NCBI RefSeq assembly: GCF_036173105.1
Contig: NZ_CP108053.1
Coordinates: forward strand, 6,324,001-6,388,000
Reading direction: 5' to 3'
DNA: 64,000 nucleotides
From: Streptomyces sp. NBC_00287
GTDB lineage: Bacteria > Actinomycetota > Actinomycetes > Streptomycetales > Streptomycetaceae
The notes beneath the pieces were generated by a model. The model was given only the letters and a program-made list of their open reading frames with translations, had not been told where the DNA came from and ran no database searches. The position numbers and the translations under genes were made by a program. Of this stretch, positions 1 through 8,719 are shown in pieces. Numbering within the stretch: position 1 is the stretch's first letter; the number at the start of each line of letters is the position of its first letter.

Positions 1-3000
1 CTGGTGGCGCTTGGCCGAACCCACTGCCGGCGACGAGCCGTGCGGGCGGGAGATGCGGCGCAGGCGCTCGCCGTGCGGGACGTCCGCGCCGACCGCCAGG
101 TCCAGGTGGTCGATGAGGTTCAGGGCGATGAACGGCCACGCACCCTGGTTCGCCGGCTCCTCCTGGGCCCACAGGTACTTCTCGGCGTTCGGGTACTTGG
201 CGATCTCGGCCTGGAGCTCGGCACCCGGCAGCGGGTACAGGCGCTCGATGCGGATGATCGCGACGTCCGTCACGCCGCGCTTCTGACGCTCGGACTCGAG
301 GTCGTAGTAGACCTTGCCCGCGCAGAAGACGACCTTCTTGACCGCCGCCGGGTCCACCGACGCGTCGCCGATGACCGGGCGGAACTGGCCCGTGGTGAAC
401 TCGTCCGCCTTCGACGCCGCGGCCTTCAGACGCAGCATCGACTTCGGGGTGAAGACGACCAGCGGCTTGTGGTGCGGGTTGTGCACCTGCCAGCGCAGGA
501 GGTGGAAGTAGTTCGACGGGGACGTCGGCATCGCGACCGTCATGTTGTTCTGGGCGCAGAGCTGGAGGAAGCGCTCCGGGCGCGCGGACGAGTGGTCCGG
601 GCCCTGGCCCTCGTAGCCGTGGGGGAGGAGCAGCGTCACACCGCTCGTCTGGCCCCACTTCTGCTCCGCCGACGTGATGAACTCGTCCACGACCGTCTGC
701 GCGCCGTTGACGAAGTCGCCGAACTGCGCCTCCCACATCACGAGGGACTCGGGGCGGGCCAGCGAGTAGCCGTACTCGAAGCCCATCGCCGCGTACTCGG
801 AGAGCAGGGAGTTGTAGACGTTCAGCCGCGCCTGGTCCTCGGAGAGGTACATCAGCGGCGTGAACTCGTCGCCCGTCTCACGGTCGATGATGACCGCGTG
901 CCGCTGGCCGAAGGTGCCGCGCTGGGAGTCCTGGCCCGCCAGACGGACCGGCACGCCCTCCAGCAGCAGCGAGCCGACGGCGAGGGTCTCGCCCATGCCC
1001 CAGTCGATCGTGCCGTCCTCGACCATCGACGCCCGGCGCTGCAGCTGCGGCAGCAGACGCGGGTGGACGGTGATGGTGTCGGGGATGTTGACCTGGGACT
1101 CGGCGATCCGCTTGACGACCTCGGCGGTGACCGCGGTGTTCACCGCGACCGGGAACTCGGCCTGCGGGTCCGACGGCTCGACCGTGGCCGGCTGCGCGGT
1201 GGCCTCACGGACCTCCGTGAAGACCTTCTCCAGCTGGCCCTGGTAGTCCTGCAGCGCCTGCTCGGCCTCTTCCAGGGTGATGTCGCCGCGACCGATCAGG
1301 GACTCGGTGTAGAGCTTGCGCACCGAGCGCTTCTTGTCGATCAGGTCGTACATCAGCGGCTGGGTGAAGGCCGGGTTGTCCGACTCGTTGTGACCGCGGC
1401 GGCGGTAGCAGATGAGGTCGATCACCACGTCCTTGTTGAACGCCTGGCGGAACTCGAAGGCGAGGCGCGCGACACGCACCACGGCCTCCGGGTCGTCGCC
1501 GTTCACGTGGAAGATCGGGGCCTCGATCATGCGGGCCACGTCGGTCGAGTACATGGAGGAGCGCGAGGACTCGGGCGCCGCCGTGAAGCCGACCTGGTTG
1601 TTGATGACGATGTGGACCGTGCCGCCGGTGCGGTAGCCGCGCAGCTGCGACATGTTCAGGGTCTCGGCCACCACGCCCTGGCCCGCGAAGGCCGCGTCGC
1701 CGTGCAGCGCGATCGGCAGGACCGTGAAGTCCGTGCCGCCCTTGTTGATGACGTCCTGCTTGGCGCGGACGACACCCTCCAGGACCGGGTCGACCGCCTC
1801 CAGGTGCGAGGGGTTGGCGGTCAGCGAGACCTTGATCTGCTCGCCGTCGAGGCCCGTGAAGGTGCCCTCGGCGCCCAGGTGGTACTTCACGTCGCCGGAG
1901 CCGTGCATCGACTTCGGGTCGAGGTTGCCCTCGAACTCGCGGAAGATCTGGGCGTACGACTTGCCGACGATGTTCGCCAGGACGTTCAGCCGGCCGCGGT
2001 GGGCCATGCCGATGACGACCTCGTCCAGGCGGGACTCGGCCGCGCTGTCGATCACCGCGTCGAGCAGCGGGATGACGGACTCGCCGCCCTCCAGGGAGAA
2101 GCGCTTCTGGCCGACGTACTTCGTCTGCAGGAAGGTCTCGAAGGCCTCCGCGGCGTTCAGCCGGCGCAGGATGCGCAGCTGCTCCTCGCGCTCCGGCTTG
2201 GAGTGCGAGCGCTCGATGCGGTCCTGGATCCACTTGCGCTGCTTCGGGTCCTGGATGTGCATGAACTCGACGCCGGTGGTGCGGCAGTAGGAGTCGCGCA
2301 GGACGCCGAGGATGTCGCGCAGCTTCATCATCGACTTGCCGGCGAAGCCGCCGACGGCGAACTCGCGCTCCAGGTCCCAGAGGGTGAGCCCGTGCTCGGT
2401 GATGTCCAGGTCGGGGTGCTTGCGCTGCTTGTACTCCAGCGGGTCGGTGTCGGCCATGACGTGGCCGCGGACCCGGTAGGAGTGGATCAGCTCGAAGACG
2501 CGGGCGGCCTTGGTGACGTCGTCGTCGTGCGAGGCGTCGATGTCCTTGAGCCAGCGGACCGGCTCGTAGGGGATGCGCAGGGACTCGAAGACGTCGTCGT
2601 AGAAGCCGCCCTCGCCGAGGAGGAAGTTCGCGACGACACGGAGGAACTCGCCGGACGCGGCGCCCTGGATGACCCGGTGGTCGTAGGTCGACGTGAGCGT
2701 CATGACCTTCGAGATGCCGAGCTTGTTCAGGGTGTCCTGGGACGTGCCCTGGAACTCCGCCGGGTAGTCCATGGAGCCGACGCCCATGATCACCGACTGG
2801 CCGGGCATCAGGCGCGGGACCGAGTGGACGGTGCCGAGGCCGCCCGGGTTGGTCAGGGAGACCGTGACCCCGGTGAAGTCGTCCATCGTCAGCTTGCCGT
2901 CACGGGCGCGGCGGACGATGTCCTCGTAGGCCTGCCAGAACTCGAAGAAGTTCAGCGTCTCGGCCTTCTTGATGCCCGCGACGACCAGCTGGCGGTCGCC

Positions 3001-3750
3001 GTTGGGCTTCACCAGGTCGATGGCGAGGCCGAAGTTGACGTGCTCCGGCTTGACCAGGGTGGGCTTGCCGTCCTTCTCCGTGAAGGAGTAGTTCATCGAC
3101 GGCATGGCCTTGATGGCCTGCACCATCGCGTAGCCGATGAGGTGGGTGAAGGAGATCTTCCCGCCCCGGGCGCGCTTCAGGTGGTTGTTGATGACGATGC
3201 GGTTGTCGAAGAGCAGCTTCACCGGGACCGCGCGCACGGACGTGGCCGTGGGCACCTCGATCGAGGCGTTCATGTTCTTCGCGACCGCGGCGGCCGGGCC
3301 GCGCAGGGTCACCAGCTCGGGACCCTCGGCGGCGGCCGCGGGGGCCGCAGCGGCGGGCGCGGGCTTCGCGGCCGGCTTGGCGGCGGCGGGCTTGGCGGCC
3401 GCCGGGGCCGGAGCGGGCGCGGCGGGTGCCGGAGCGGCAGGCGCGGCGGCGGCCGGCTTCGGGGCTGCGGGAGCCGGGGCCGGGGCGGCGGGTGCCGCCG
3501 GAGCCGTACTGGTGGTCTGCGCGGCCCCCGTGGCCGCGGTACCCGACGGAGCCGAGGCGACAGCCGCGCCCGGCTTGTAGTCGGCGAAGAAGTCCCACCA
3601 GGCTCGGTCTACCGAATTCGGGTCCTGGAGGTACTGCTGATAGATCTCGTCGACGAGCCACTCGTTCGGACCGAACGCGGCCGCGGGGTTCTTCCCCGCT
3701 TGGTCGGTGTCGGTCGAGATGCTCGAGTTACTGGGGGACTGTGGCGACAC
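1..3750 (-). CDS. kgd: Multifunctional 2-oxoglutarate decarboxylase/dehydrogenase E1 (Kgd/SucA), C-terminus cut by window edge
   Basis: Thiamine-diphosphate enzyme of the TCA cycle that decarboxylates 2-oxoglutarate. Actinobacterial versions fuse an E2-like acyltransferase domain in front of the E1 domain. 1250 codons lie in the window, and the family is about 1270 residues, so only some 20 residues are missing at the left edge. The start is a GTG at 3750 giving MSPQSPSNSSIS, the usual Streptomyces N-terminus. The first ~40 residues carry the FGPNEWLVDEIYQQY segment, followed by a long Ala/Pro/Gly/Lys linker (about nt 3300-3560), then the acyltransferase-like and E1 domains. The 323 bp upstream hold its promoter region. 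A very long open frame on the opposite strand here is a codon-bias shadow. Confidence 0.95.
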   Translation of the reverse strand, partial: MSPQSPSNSSISTDTDQAGKNPAAAFGPNEWLVDEIYQQYLQDPNSVDRAWWDFFADYKPGAAVASAPSGTAATGAAQTTSTAPAAPAAPAPAPAAPKPAAAAPAAPAPAAPAPAPAAAKPAAAKPAAKPAPAAAAPAAAAEGPELVTLRGPAAAVAKNMNASIEVPTATSVRAVPVKLLFDNRIVINNHLKRARGGKISFTHLIGYAMVQAIKAMPSMNYSFTEKDGKPTLVKPEHVNFGLAIDLVKPNGDRQLVVAGIKKAETLNFFEFWQAYEDIVRRARDGKLTMDDFTGVTVSLTNPGGLGTVHSVPRLMPGQSVIMGVGSMDYPAEFQGTSQDTLNKLGISKVMTLTSTYDHRVIQGAASGEFLRVVANFLLGEGGFYDDVFESLRIPYEPVRWLKDIDASHDDDVTKAARVFELIHSYRVRGHVMADTDPLEYKQRKHPDLDITEHGLTLWDLEREFAVGGFAGKSMMKLRDILGVLRDSYCRTTGVEFMHIQDPKQRKWIQDRIERSHSKPEREEQLRILRRLNAAEAFETFLQTKYVGQKRFSLEGGESVIPLLDAVIDSAAESRLDEVVIGMAHRGRLNVLANIVGKSYAQIFREFEGNLDPKSMHGSGDVKYHLGAEGTFTGLDGEQIKVSLTANPSHLEAVDPVLEGVVRAKQDVINKGGTDFTVLPIALHGDAAFAGQGVVAETLNMSQLRGYRTGGTVHIVINNQVGFTAAPESSRSSMYSTDVARMIEAPIFHVNGDDPEAVVRVARLAFEFRQAFNKDVVIDLICYRRRGHNESDNPAFTQPLMYDLIDKKRSVRKLYTESLIGRGDITLEEAEQALQDYQGQLEKVFTEVREATAQPATVEPSDPQAEFPVAVNTAVTAEVVKRIAESQVNIPDTITVHPRLLPQLQRRASMVEDGTIDWGMGETLAVGSLLLEGVPVRLAGQDSQRGTFGQRHAVIIDRETGDEFTPLMYLSEDQARLNVYNSLLSEYAAMGFEYGYSLARPESLVMWEAQFGDFVNGAQTVVDEFITSAEQKWGQTSGVTLLLPHGYEGQGPDHSSARPERFLQLCAQNNMTVAMPTSPSNYFHLLRWQVHNPHHKPLVVFTPKSMLRLKAAASKADEFTTGQFRPVIGDASVDPAAVKKVVFCAGKVYYDLESERQKRGVTDVAIIRIERLYPLPGAELQAEIAKYPNAEKYLWAQEEPANQGAWPFIALNLIDHLDLAVGADVPHGERLRRISRPHGSSPAVGSAKRHQ

Positions 3751-4073
3751 GGCGGCAACCGCCCTCTTCCGCTTCACAAGGTGATGGACAGCGGGAATAA
3801 AGGCTACGCCTCCATGACCGGGAAGGTCAGTCCGGGCCGGTTCATCGTCGCGTAAGTCACATCGGAAAGCGTGTTTCGGGCTTGGAAATGGCGGGAAACA
3901 AGCGAGGTTCCGGTTGTTCTGGGATGCCCCGACGCATGCGTCGGCTCCACTGGAGCGGCTGGCGCCGCGCGCCATTTGGGCCTGACACGCTGAAAGCGCG
4001 GCCCTCTGCCTGATCACACGTGTCCGGCTGCCCGGACGCCCGTGGATCTTGTGGCTCCGCTTCGAACCCTACG
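3751..4073. other. Intergenic region between the two-component kinase and kgd
   Basis: A 323-bp gap with both flanking genes reading leftwards. It should contain the end of the kinase transcript (a small hairpin at 4022-4037) and the kgd promoter and leader. I see no gene with a plausible ribosome binding site in it, and no clear -35/-10 pair that I would defend. Confidence 0.5.
4022..4037 (-). terminator. Small hairpin downstream of sensor kinase
   Basis: Perfect 6-bp inverted repeat GTCCGG-CTGC-CCGGAC, 37 bp past the kinase stop codon. The stem is short and there is no T-run, so termination is only a possibility. Confidence 0.3.
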
Positions 4074-5180
4074 TCAACTTGGCACGGATGGCAGGCCCGG
4101 AAGAGTGACAAGAATCCGGCAACCCCGCTTGGATTCGGCCACTCCGATCCGGCCGCCGTGCAGATCCACCGCCCAGCGGGCGATGGCCAGGCCCAGCCCG
4201 GTACCCCCGTCGCTGCCCGGGCCGTGCGGCGAGGACACCGCACCGCGGTTGAACCGCTCGAAGACCCGGTGCCACTCCGACTTCGGGATGCCGGGCCCCT
4301 CGTCCAGCACCTCGAGCTCCAGCGACTCGGGCCGGTCCCCGCGCCGGGCCTTCACCGTCACGCGCCCGTGCGCCGGGCTGTGCTTGACCGCGTTGTCGAT
4401 GAGGTTCGCCACGACCTGGTGGATGCGCTCCGGGTCCGCGTGCGCGGTCAGCTCCGGCGGTGAGACGTCGAGGTGCAGATGGACGTCCGTACGCGTGTGT
4501 CCGCCCGAGCCCGAGGCGATGCCCGCGCGCGTGGAGGCGACCATGTTGGCCTCCTTCAGCACCCCGGACAGATAGGGCCACACCTCGAAACGGCGCTTCT
4601 TCAGCGGTACGACGCCGTTGTCCAGGCGGGACAGATCCATCAGCGTCTCGACCAGACGGCCGAGGCGCTCCGTCTGTTTCAGCGCGGTGCGCATCGTCTC
4701 CGGATCGGCCTCGGTGACGCCGTCGACGATGTTCTCCAGCACCGCGCGCAGTCCCGCGATGGGGGTGCGCAGCTCGTGCGAGACGTTGGCGACCAGCTCC
4801 TTGCGCTGCCGGTCCTGGGCCTCCAGCTCGTCGGCCATGACGTTGATCGTCTCGGCCAGGTCGCCCAGCTCGTCCCTGCGGTTCTCCCGCACCCGGCGCG
4901 AGTAGTCGCCGTGCGAGATCGAGCGGGCCACCGTGTTCATCTCGTCCAGCGGCGCGGTGAGCGAGTGCGCCACGAACTGGGTGATCAGCAGGGTGGCGAT
5001 CATCGAGAAGACCGTGATGAAGCGCAGCTCCGTCTTGGTCTGCACCGCGATCATCGACAGACCGGTGGTGATCAGCACCGAGATGACGACCAGCGCACCC
5101 AGCTTGGTCTTGATCGAGAACGGACGTACGCCGCCCCAGGGCTCCCCGGGGCCTCTCCGTGGAGCCGGTCCGCCGCTCAT
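4074..5180 (-). CDS. Sensor histidine kinase with two close membrane helices
   Basis: Membrane histidine kinase of 368 aa, partner of the response regulator just upstream. Its ATG (5180) overlaps the regulator stop as ATGA, which sets the start and implies translational coupling. Reading along: two hydrophobic helices at about residues 27-47 and 54-74 separated by only ~8 residues, a HAMP-like segment to ~120, the H-box VSHELRTP with phospho-acceptor His135, the N-box NLIDNAVKHSP, and G-boxes DEGPGIP and GGTGLGLAIARW. The near-absence of an extracytoplasmic loop suggests sensing in or at the membrane. The signal is unknown, and I do not assign a named system. Confidence 0.93.
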   Translation of the reverse strand: MSGGPAPRRGPGEPWGGVRPFSIKTKLGALVVISVLITTGLSMIAVQTKTELRFITVFSMIATLLITQFVAHSLTAPLDEMNTVARSISHGDYSRRVRENRRDELGDLAETINVMADELEAQDRQRKELVANVSHELRTPIAGLRAVLENIVDGVTEADPETMRTALKQTERLGRLVETLMDLSRLDNGVVPLKKRRFEVWPYLSGVLKEANMVASTRAGIASGSGGHTRTDVHLHLDVSPPELTAHADPERIHQVVANLIDNAVKHSPAHGRVTVKARRGDRPESLELEVLDEGPGIPKSEWHRVFERFNRGAVSSPHGPGSDGGTGLGLAIARWAVDLHGGRIGVAESKRGCRILVTLPGLPSVPS

Positions 5181-5914
5181 GGCGTCGGGGTCTCCAAGGC
5201 ATAGCCCACGCCGTGCACGGTACGGATGCGCTCGGCGCCGATCTTCCGGCGCAGCGCCTTGATGTGGCTGTCGACGGTCCGGGTGCCGGAGGCGTCCGCC
5301 CAGTCCCACACCTCCGCCAGCAGCTGCTCGCGGGAGAGCACCGCGCGCGGGGTGTTCGCCAGGCACACCAGGAGGTCGAACTCGGTGGGTGTCAGATGCA
5401 CGTCCTCCGAGCGCACCCGCACCCTGCGCTGCGCGTGGTCGATCTCCAGCTCACCGAGGCGCAGGATGCCGCTGCGGGGCGTGGAGGCCGCGATCGCGGC
5501 CCGCTCCACCCGGCGCAGCAGCACATGCACGCGTGCGGCCAGCTCCCGCATCGAGAACGGCTTGGTCATGTAGTCGTCGGCGCCGACGCCGAGCCCGACC
5601 AGCATGTCGGTCTCGTCGTCCCGCGCGGTGAGCATCAGCACCGGTACCGGGCGCTGCGCCTGCACCCGACGACAGACCTCCAGGCCGTCGAAGCCCGGCA
5701 GCATGATGTCGAGGATCAGCAGATCGGGCTGCCAGGCCTCCGCCGTGTCGACGGCCGCGGGCCCGTCGCCCGCGGTCTGCACGAGGAATCCCTCGGCGCG
5801 CAGGCGGGCCGCGATGGCGTCCACGATGGTCGGATCGTCCTCGACCACCAGCACCCGGCGCTGTGCGCCAGGCGTCGCCGTCGTGCCGTTGTGGGAGGTG
5901 TGTGTCTGCTCCAT
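5177..5914 (-). CDS. OmpR/PhoB-family response regulator
   Basis: DNA-binding response regulator of 245 aa, first gene of the two-component operon. It has a receiver domain (about residues 20-135) with acidic pocket EDD, phospho-acceptor Asp69 in LLILDIMLPG, and conserved Lys in TKPFSMRELAARV. A winged-helix effector domain follows, with the typical LTPTEFDLLVCLA and TVDSHIKALRRKIG motifs and the C-terminal VRTVHGVGYAL. The stop overlaps the kinase start by 4 bp. The 134 bp before its start must hold the operon promoter. Confidence 0.95.
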   Translation of the reverse strand: MEQTHTSHNGTTATPGAQRRVLVVEDDPTIVDAIAARLRAEGFLVQTAGDGPAAVDTAEAWQPDLLILDIMLPGFDGLEVCRRVQAQRPVPVLMLTARDDETDMLVGLGVGADDYMTKPFSMRELAARVHVLLRRVERAAIAASTPRSGILRLGELEIDHAQRRVRVRSEDVHLTPTEFDLLVCLANTPRAVLSREQLLAEVWDWADASGTRTVDSHIKALRRKIGAERIRTVHGVGYALETPTP

Positions 5915-6048
5915 CGCCCGCCCCTGAAGTTGCTTTCCGGAATCCGTGGGGTGATCCGTTTGTCTGGCACATGCCTGCGCATGCTTGCGATTGACGCTTG
6001 AATGATCCGCGCCAGGGAAGCAGCGTACGGGGAGTCACCGCAGCTCGG

Positions 6049-6726
6049 CTATCCAGGTCCGACGGCGAGGTGCACGACGTCGGGAACGCCCCGGGCAACG
6101 GGGATCTCTTCGGTACGCACCCGATTGAACCCGGCATTCCGCAAGGTTTCTTCGAATTCCGGAGAGGGCTGCGCCGACCATACGGCCAGTACCCCACCAG
6201 GCCTCAAAACCCTTGCGCAGCTTGCCAGTCCGGCCGTCGAGTACAGACTGTCGTTGCCCTCGGTGACGGTCCAGTCAGGGCCGTTGTCGATGTCGAGACA
6301 CAGTGCGTCGAACGTGTCGGATGTCTCATTGACGTACTCGATCAGATCCGTTTCGAGGATCTCGGTGCGGGGGTCGGAGAAGGCCTGTTCGGTGAGGTCC
6401 GCGAGCGGTCCGGTGCGGTGCCAGTCGATGATGGCCCGCTCGCGTTCGACGACCGAGATCCGCCCCCACCGTGGATCGGCGGCGGCGTGTGCGAGCGAGA
6501 ACCCCACGCCCAGCCCTCCGATCAGCACACTCGGCTCCGGCCTGCCGTCCAGCGCGTCCCGTGCCGCGTCGATGAGCAGCCGCTCGGAGCGGCCGTCGGA
6601 AGTGTCCATGAGGAAACACCCGTTGGCGATGATCTGCAGCAGTTCCCCGTGCCGCCGCAACACGACCTCGCCGTACGGGCCTTCGCGACGGTCCAGGACT
6701 TCGGGGATGTCGTACGAAGTGGGCAT
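6049..6726 (-). CDS. Spermidine synthase-like methyltransferase-fold protein
   Basis: 225-aa protein of the polyamine aminopropyltransferase/class I methyltransferase fold. The SAM-type glycine motif is VLIGGLGVGFSLAHA, followed by acidic VVERERAIIDWH and the CLDIDNGPDWTV motif where spermidine synthases carry the catalytic Asp region. ATG 6726 is chosen. It is shorter than classic SpeE (~280 aa) and lacks the N-terminal beta domain, so the true substrate is uncertain. It sits alone on the minus strand, divergent from the next gene. Confidence 0.75.
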   Translation of the reverse strand: MPTSYDIPEVLDRREGPYGEVVLRRHGELLQIIANGCFLMDTSDGRSERLLIDAARDALDGRPEPSVLIGGLGVGFSLAHAAADPRWGRISVVERERAIIDWHRTGPLADLTEQAFSDPRTEILETDLIEYVNETSDTFDALCLDIDNGPDWTVTEGNDSLYSTAGLASCARVLRPGGVLAVWSAQPSPEFEETLRNAGFNRVRTEEIPVARGVPDVVHLAVGPG

Positions 6727-6824
6727 CCGTTCATCTTGGCAGGTCCGACGGGCGAAGGCGGGCGAAAATCGGTGGGTCCGCGGGGCCGGGGCGGAGACAA
6801 TCCCCTGGGTACGGGGGAGGGTTG

Positions 6825-7853
6825 GTGGACGTTTTCGTGTGCGCCGGATGTGATGCGGCGCTGACGGTGCCGGTTGCCCGGGTCGCGCTTCCCGTCCATG
6901 CCCATCACTCGTCCTGGCACGAGCTGCTTCCCCCGCTGATGGAGCCGGGGACGTACGCCGTCGACCCCGGGCCGTCCGGGGTGCCGTGGCGGCGGTACGA
7001 CGAGGTCGGGGAGGCCGGGGCGGCGGCCCGTGGCGTGTACGCGCCGGTGTACCTGCTGTCCTTCGGGGCGCCGGGCCGGATCGTCCTCGCTCCGGGCGAC
7101 TCGCGTGGCCTGGTTCTGATCCCCGAGTGCTGCGAGGGCTACTGCCTGGGGCTGGACGGTGGGGGCGGACCCAATCTGGCGTGTGAGCGCTGCGGGCGGG
7201 CGGTGGCGACGCGGCTGGACGACTGCTCGCTCTGGCAGGCGGTGTGGCTGGAACCCGACGCCGTACGGCGCCTTTCGACGGGCGGGCCCGCTCCCGAACC
7301 GAGCGCGCCGGCCACGCCGCCCATCGATCCGGCCGGGGGCTGGGACCGCCGTTGGACGGCAGCCGTCGGTGCGGCGCCGGCGCATCTGGTGGTGGCCAGT
7401 GAGGGCGAGCCGGTCGCCTTCCCCGATGGACTCCTCGCCGAGCTGTTCGGCCGGGCGGCCGCCGTGATCTTCCCACCGGGCCCCGCGCCGAAGTCCGTGG
7501 GTCTGGCAGGTCCGGGCCGCACCTGCGACGCCGACATCGCCCTCGTCCCCCGCCATCCCCGCACCGGCGAACCATGGCAGCCACCCGCCCCCGTCCCCAC
7601 GGTCCCGCTGGCCACGGACGTCTGGGCGTATCTCGCCGACCCCGAGGAGATCTCACCGTTCCCGGCCTCCGGCACGCTCCCGGACGGCGTCCTGCGCGAC
7701 GACTATCCGCTCCCGCCGCATCCCGGGTACGCCTTCCACCCCGACCGCCAGGTCTTCATGCACACCTTGGCGAGACTCCCCGCCGTGCGCCGGCCGCGGG
7801 TGCGCGAGATCTACGACCGGCTGTGGGCCGGCCCGAACCCTGTCCTCTGGTAG
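6825..7853 (+). CDS. Conserved hypothetical protein with Cys pairs (possible zinc-binding)
   Basis: 342-aa protein I cannot assign to a named family. The GTG at 6825 lies 4 nt after a GGGGGAGG sequence. A TTG one codon earlier is also in frame but too close to it. Visible are an N-terminal CAGC, a central CCEGYC and a CERCG, i.e. several Cys pairs that could hold a metal. There is no signal peptide or membrane helix. The N-terminal half looks globular and the C-terminal half is Pro-rich, ending LWAGPNPVLW. It resembles Streptomyces-specific uncharacterised proteins. Confidence 0.75.
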   Translation: MDVFVCAGCDAALTVPVARVALPVHAHHSSWHELLPPLMEPGTYAVDPGPSGVPWRRYDEVGEAGAAARGVYAPVYLLSFGAPGRIVLAPGDSRGLVLIPECCEGYCLGLDGGGGPNLACERCGRAVATRLDDCSLWQAVWLEPDAVRRLSTGGPAPEPSAPATPPIDPAGGWDRRWTAAVGAAPAHLVVASEGEPVAFPDGLLAELFGRAAAVIFPPGPAPKSVGLAGPGRTCDADIALVPRHPRTGEPWQPPAPVPTVPLATDVWAYLADPEEISPFPASGTLPDGVLRDDYPLPPHPGYAFHPDRQVFMHTLARLPAVRRPRVREIYDRLWAGPNPVLW

Positions 7854-7909
7854 CGCCGAAGCAGTACGACGGTCAGGGCGGCCGGCATCGACCACCGCAG
7901 CCAGGCCTC

Positions 7910-8539
7910 TCAGGAGGGCAGTCCGGTCCCGTCGGTCTTGACCGACCGCAGCAGCCGGTCCGCGTACTGGCGGAACCGCGTCACCATGTCGAAGCCCTTG
8001 GGGTCGAGCAGCCACTGGAGCTGGAGTCCGTCCATGACGGCGGCCGTTTCCTCCGCGATGTCCACGACGTCCGTGTCCGGTTTCAGCTCCCCGCTCTCCA
8101 CCGCTAGTTGGAGCGAGGCGGACATGACCGCCACGAGTTCGGTGTAGCGGCGGACGAAGTACGTGTGTGCGGGATGGCCGACATCGCCCGCCTCGGCGAG
8201 CAGGACGTTGAACATCCGGGTGCGGCCGAGGCGGGCCGCGTTGTACTCGGTGAGCCGGAGCAGTCCGGCGTAGCACTCGGTGGCCGAGGCGAACTCCTCG
8301 GCGAAGAACTTCTCCCTGTCCTGCTGCTCGGTCCGCTCCAGGACCTGCACCAGCAGATCCTCCTTGCTGCGGAAGTGGTGCAGCAGTCCGCCCTGGGTGA
8401 TCCCGACGTCCTTGGCGATGCGGGCCAGCGAGGAGGCGTGGAAGCCCCACTGGGCGAAGTGCTCGACGGCCGCGTCGAGGATGCGCGAGCGGCGTTCGTC
8501 GCCGACGGCATACGTCCTGCGGGTCTCCTTGGGCTCCAT
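7910..8539 (-). CDS. TetR-family transcriptional regulator
   Basis: 209-aa regulator. ATG 8539 is preceded by AAGGTG at 6 nt spacing. The N-terminal HTH (about residues 15-62) reads ILDAAVEHFAQWGFHASSLARIAKDVG followed by QGGLLHHFRSKEDLL. The C-terminal ligand/dimer domain is variable. It is divergent from an MFS transporter-GH3 operon across a 180-bp gap that contains a perfect 12-bp palindrome, so it most likely represses that operon and itself, with a sugar or aglycone derivative as inducer (inference). Confidence 0.92.
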   Translation of the reverse strand: MEPKETRRTYAVGDERRSRILDAAVEHFAQWGFHASSLARIAKDVGITQGGLLHHFRSKEDLLVQVLERTEQQDREKFFAEEFASATECYAGLLRLTEYNAARLGRTRMFNVLLAEAGDVGHPAHTYFVRRYTELVAVMSASLQLAVESGELKPDTDVVDIAEETAAVMDGLQLQWLLDPKGFDMVTRFRQYADRLLRSVKTDGTGLPS

Positions 8540-8573
8540 GCCGATCACCTTAATCGAGCTGCGAAATCGACGA

Positions 8574-8585
8574 TTACACGTGTAA
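8574..8585. promoter_or_regulatory. Candidate TetR operator palindrome
   Basis: Perfect palindrome TTACACGTGTAA, centred in the divergent gap between the TetR gene (start 8539) and the MFS gene (start 8720). Size, symmetry and position fit a TetR dimer site; binding is inferred. Confidence 0.6.
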
Positions 8586-8719
8586 CCAGACCCATATTTC
8601 AAGCCGTGTGCAGCATGATTCTGACCACGCGCACAAAACCTAGTACCCACTCGGTTTTGCTGCTTCCCTGGGCGTGCCGGTGCGGCAAGGAAGCCGCCCC
8701 CGTCCCCCTGGAGTGCCGC

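Noticed and set aside
3300..3560. Ala/Gly/Pro-rich tract in kgd as a tandem repeat or phase-variable element
   Set aside because: It is the usual flexible linker of actinobacterial Kgd with irregular units.
4..3855. 1283-codon open frame on the plus strand
   Set aside because: Exact antisense of kgd. High GC at third positions removes stop codons on the opposite strand; the translation is an Arg/Val/Leu/Asp-rich shadow with no domain.
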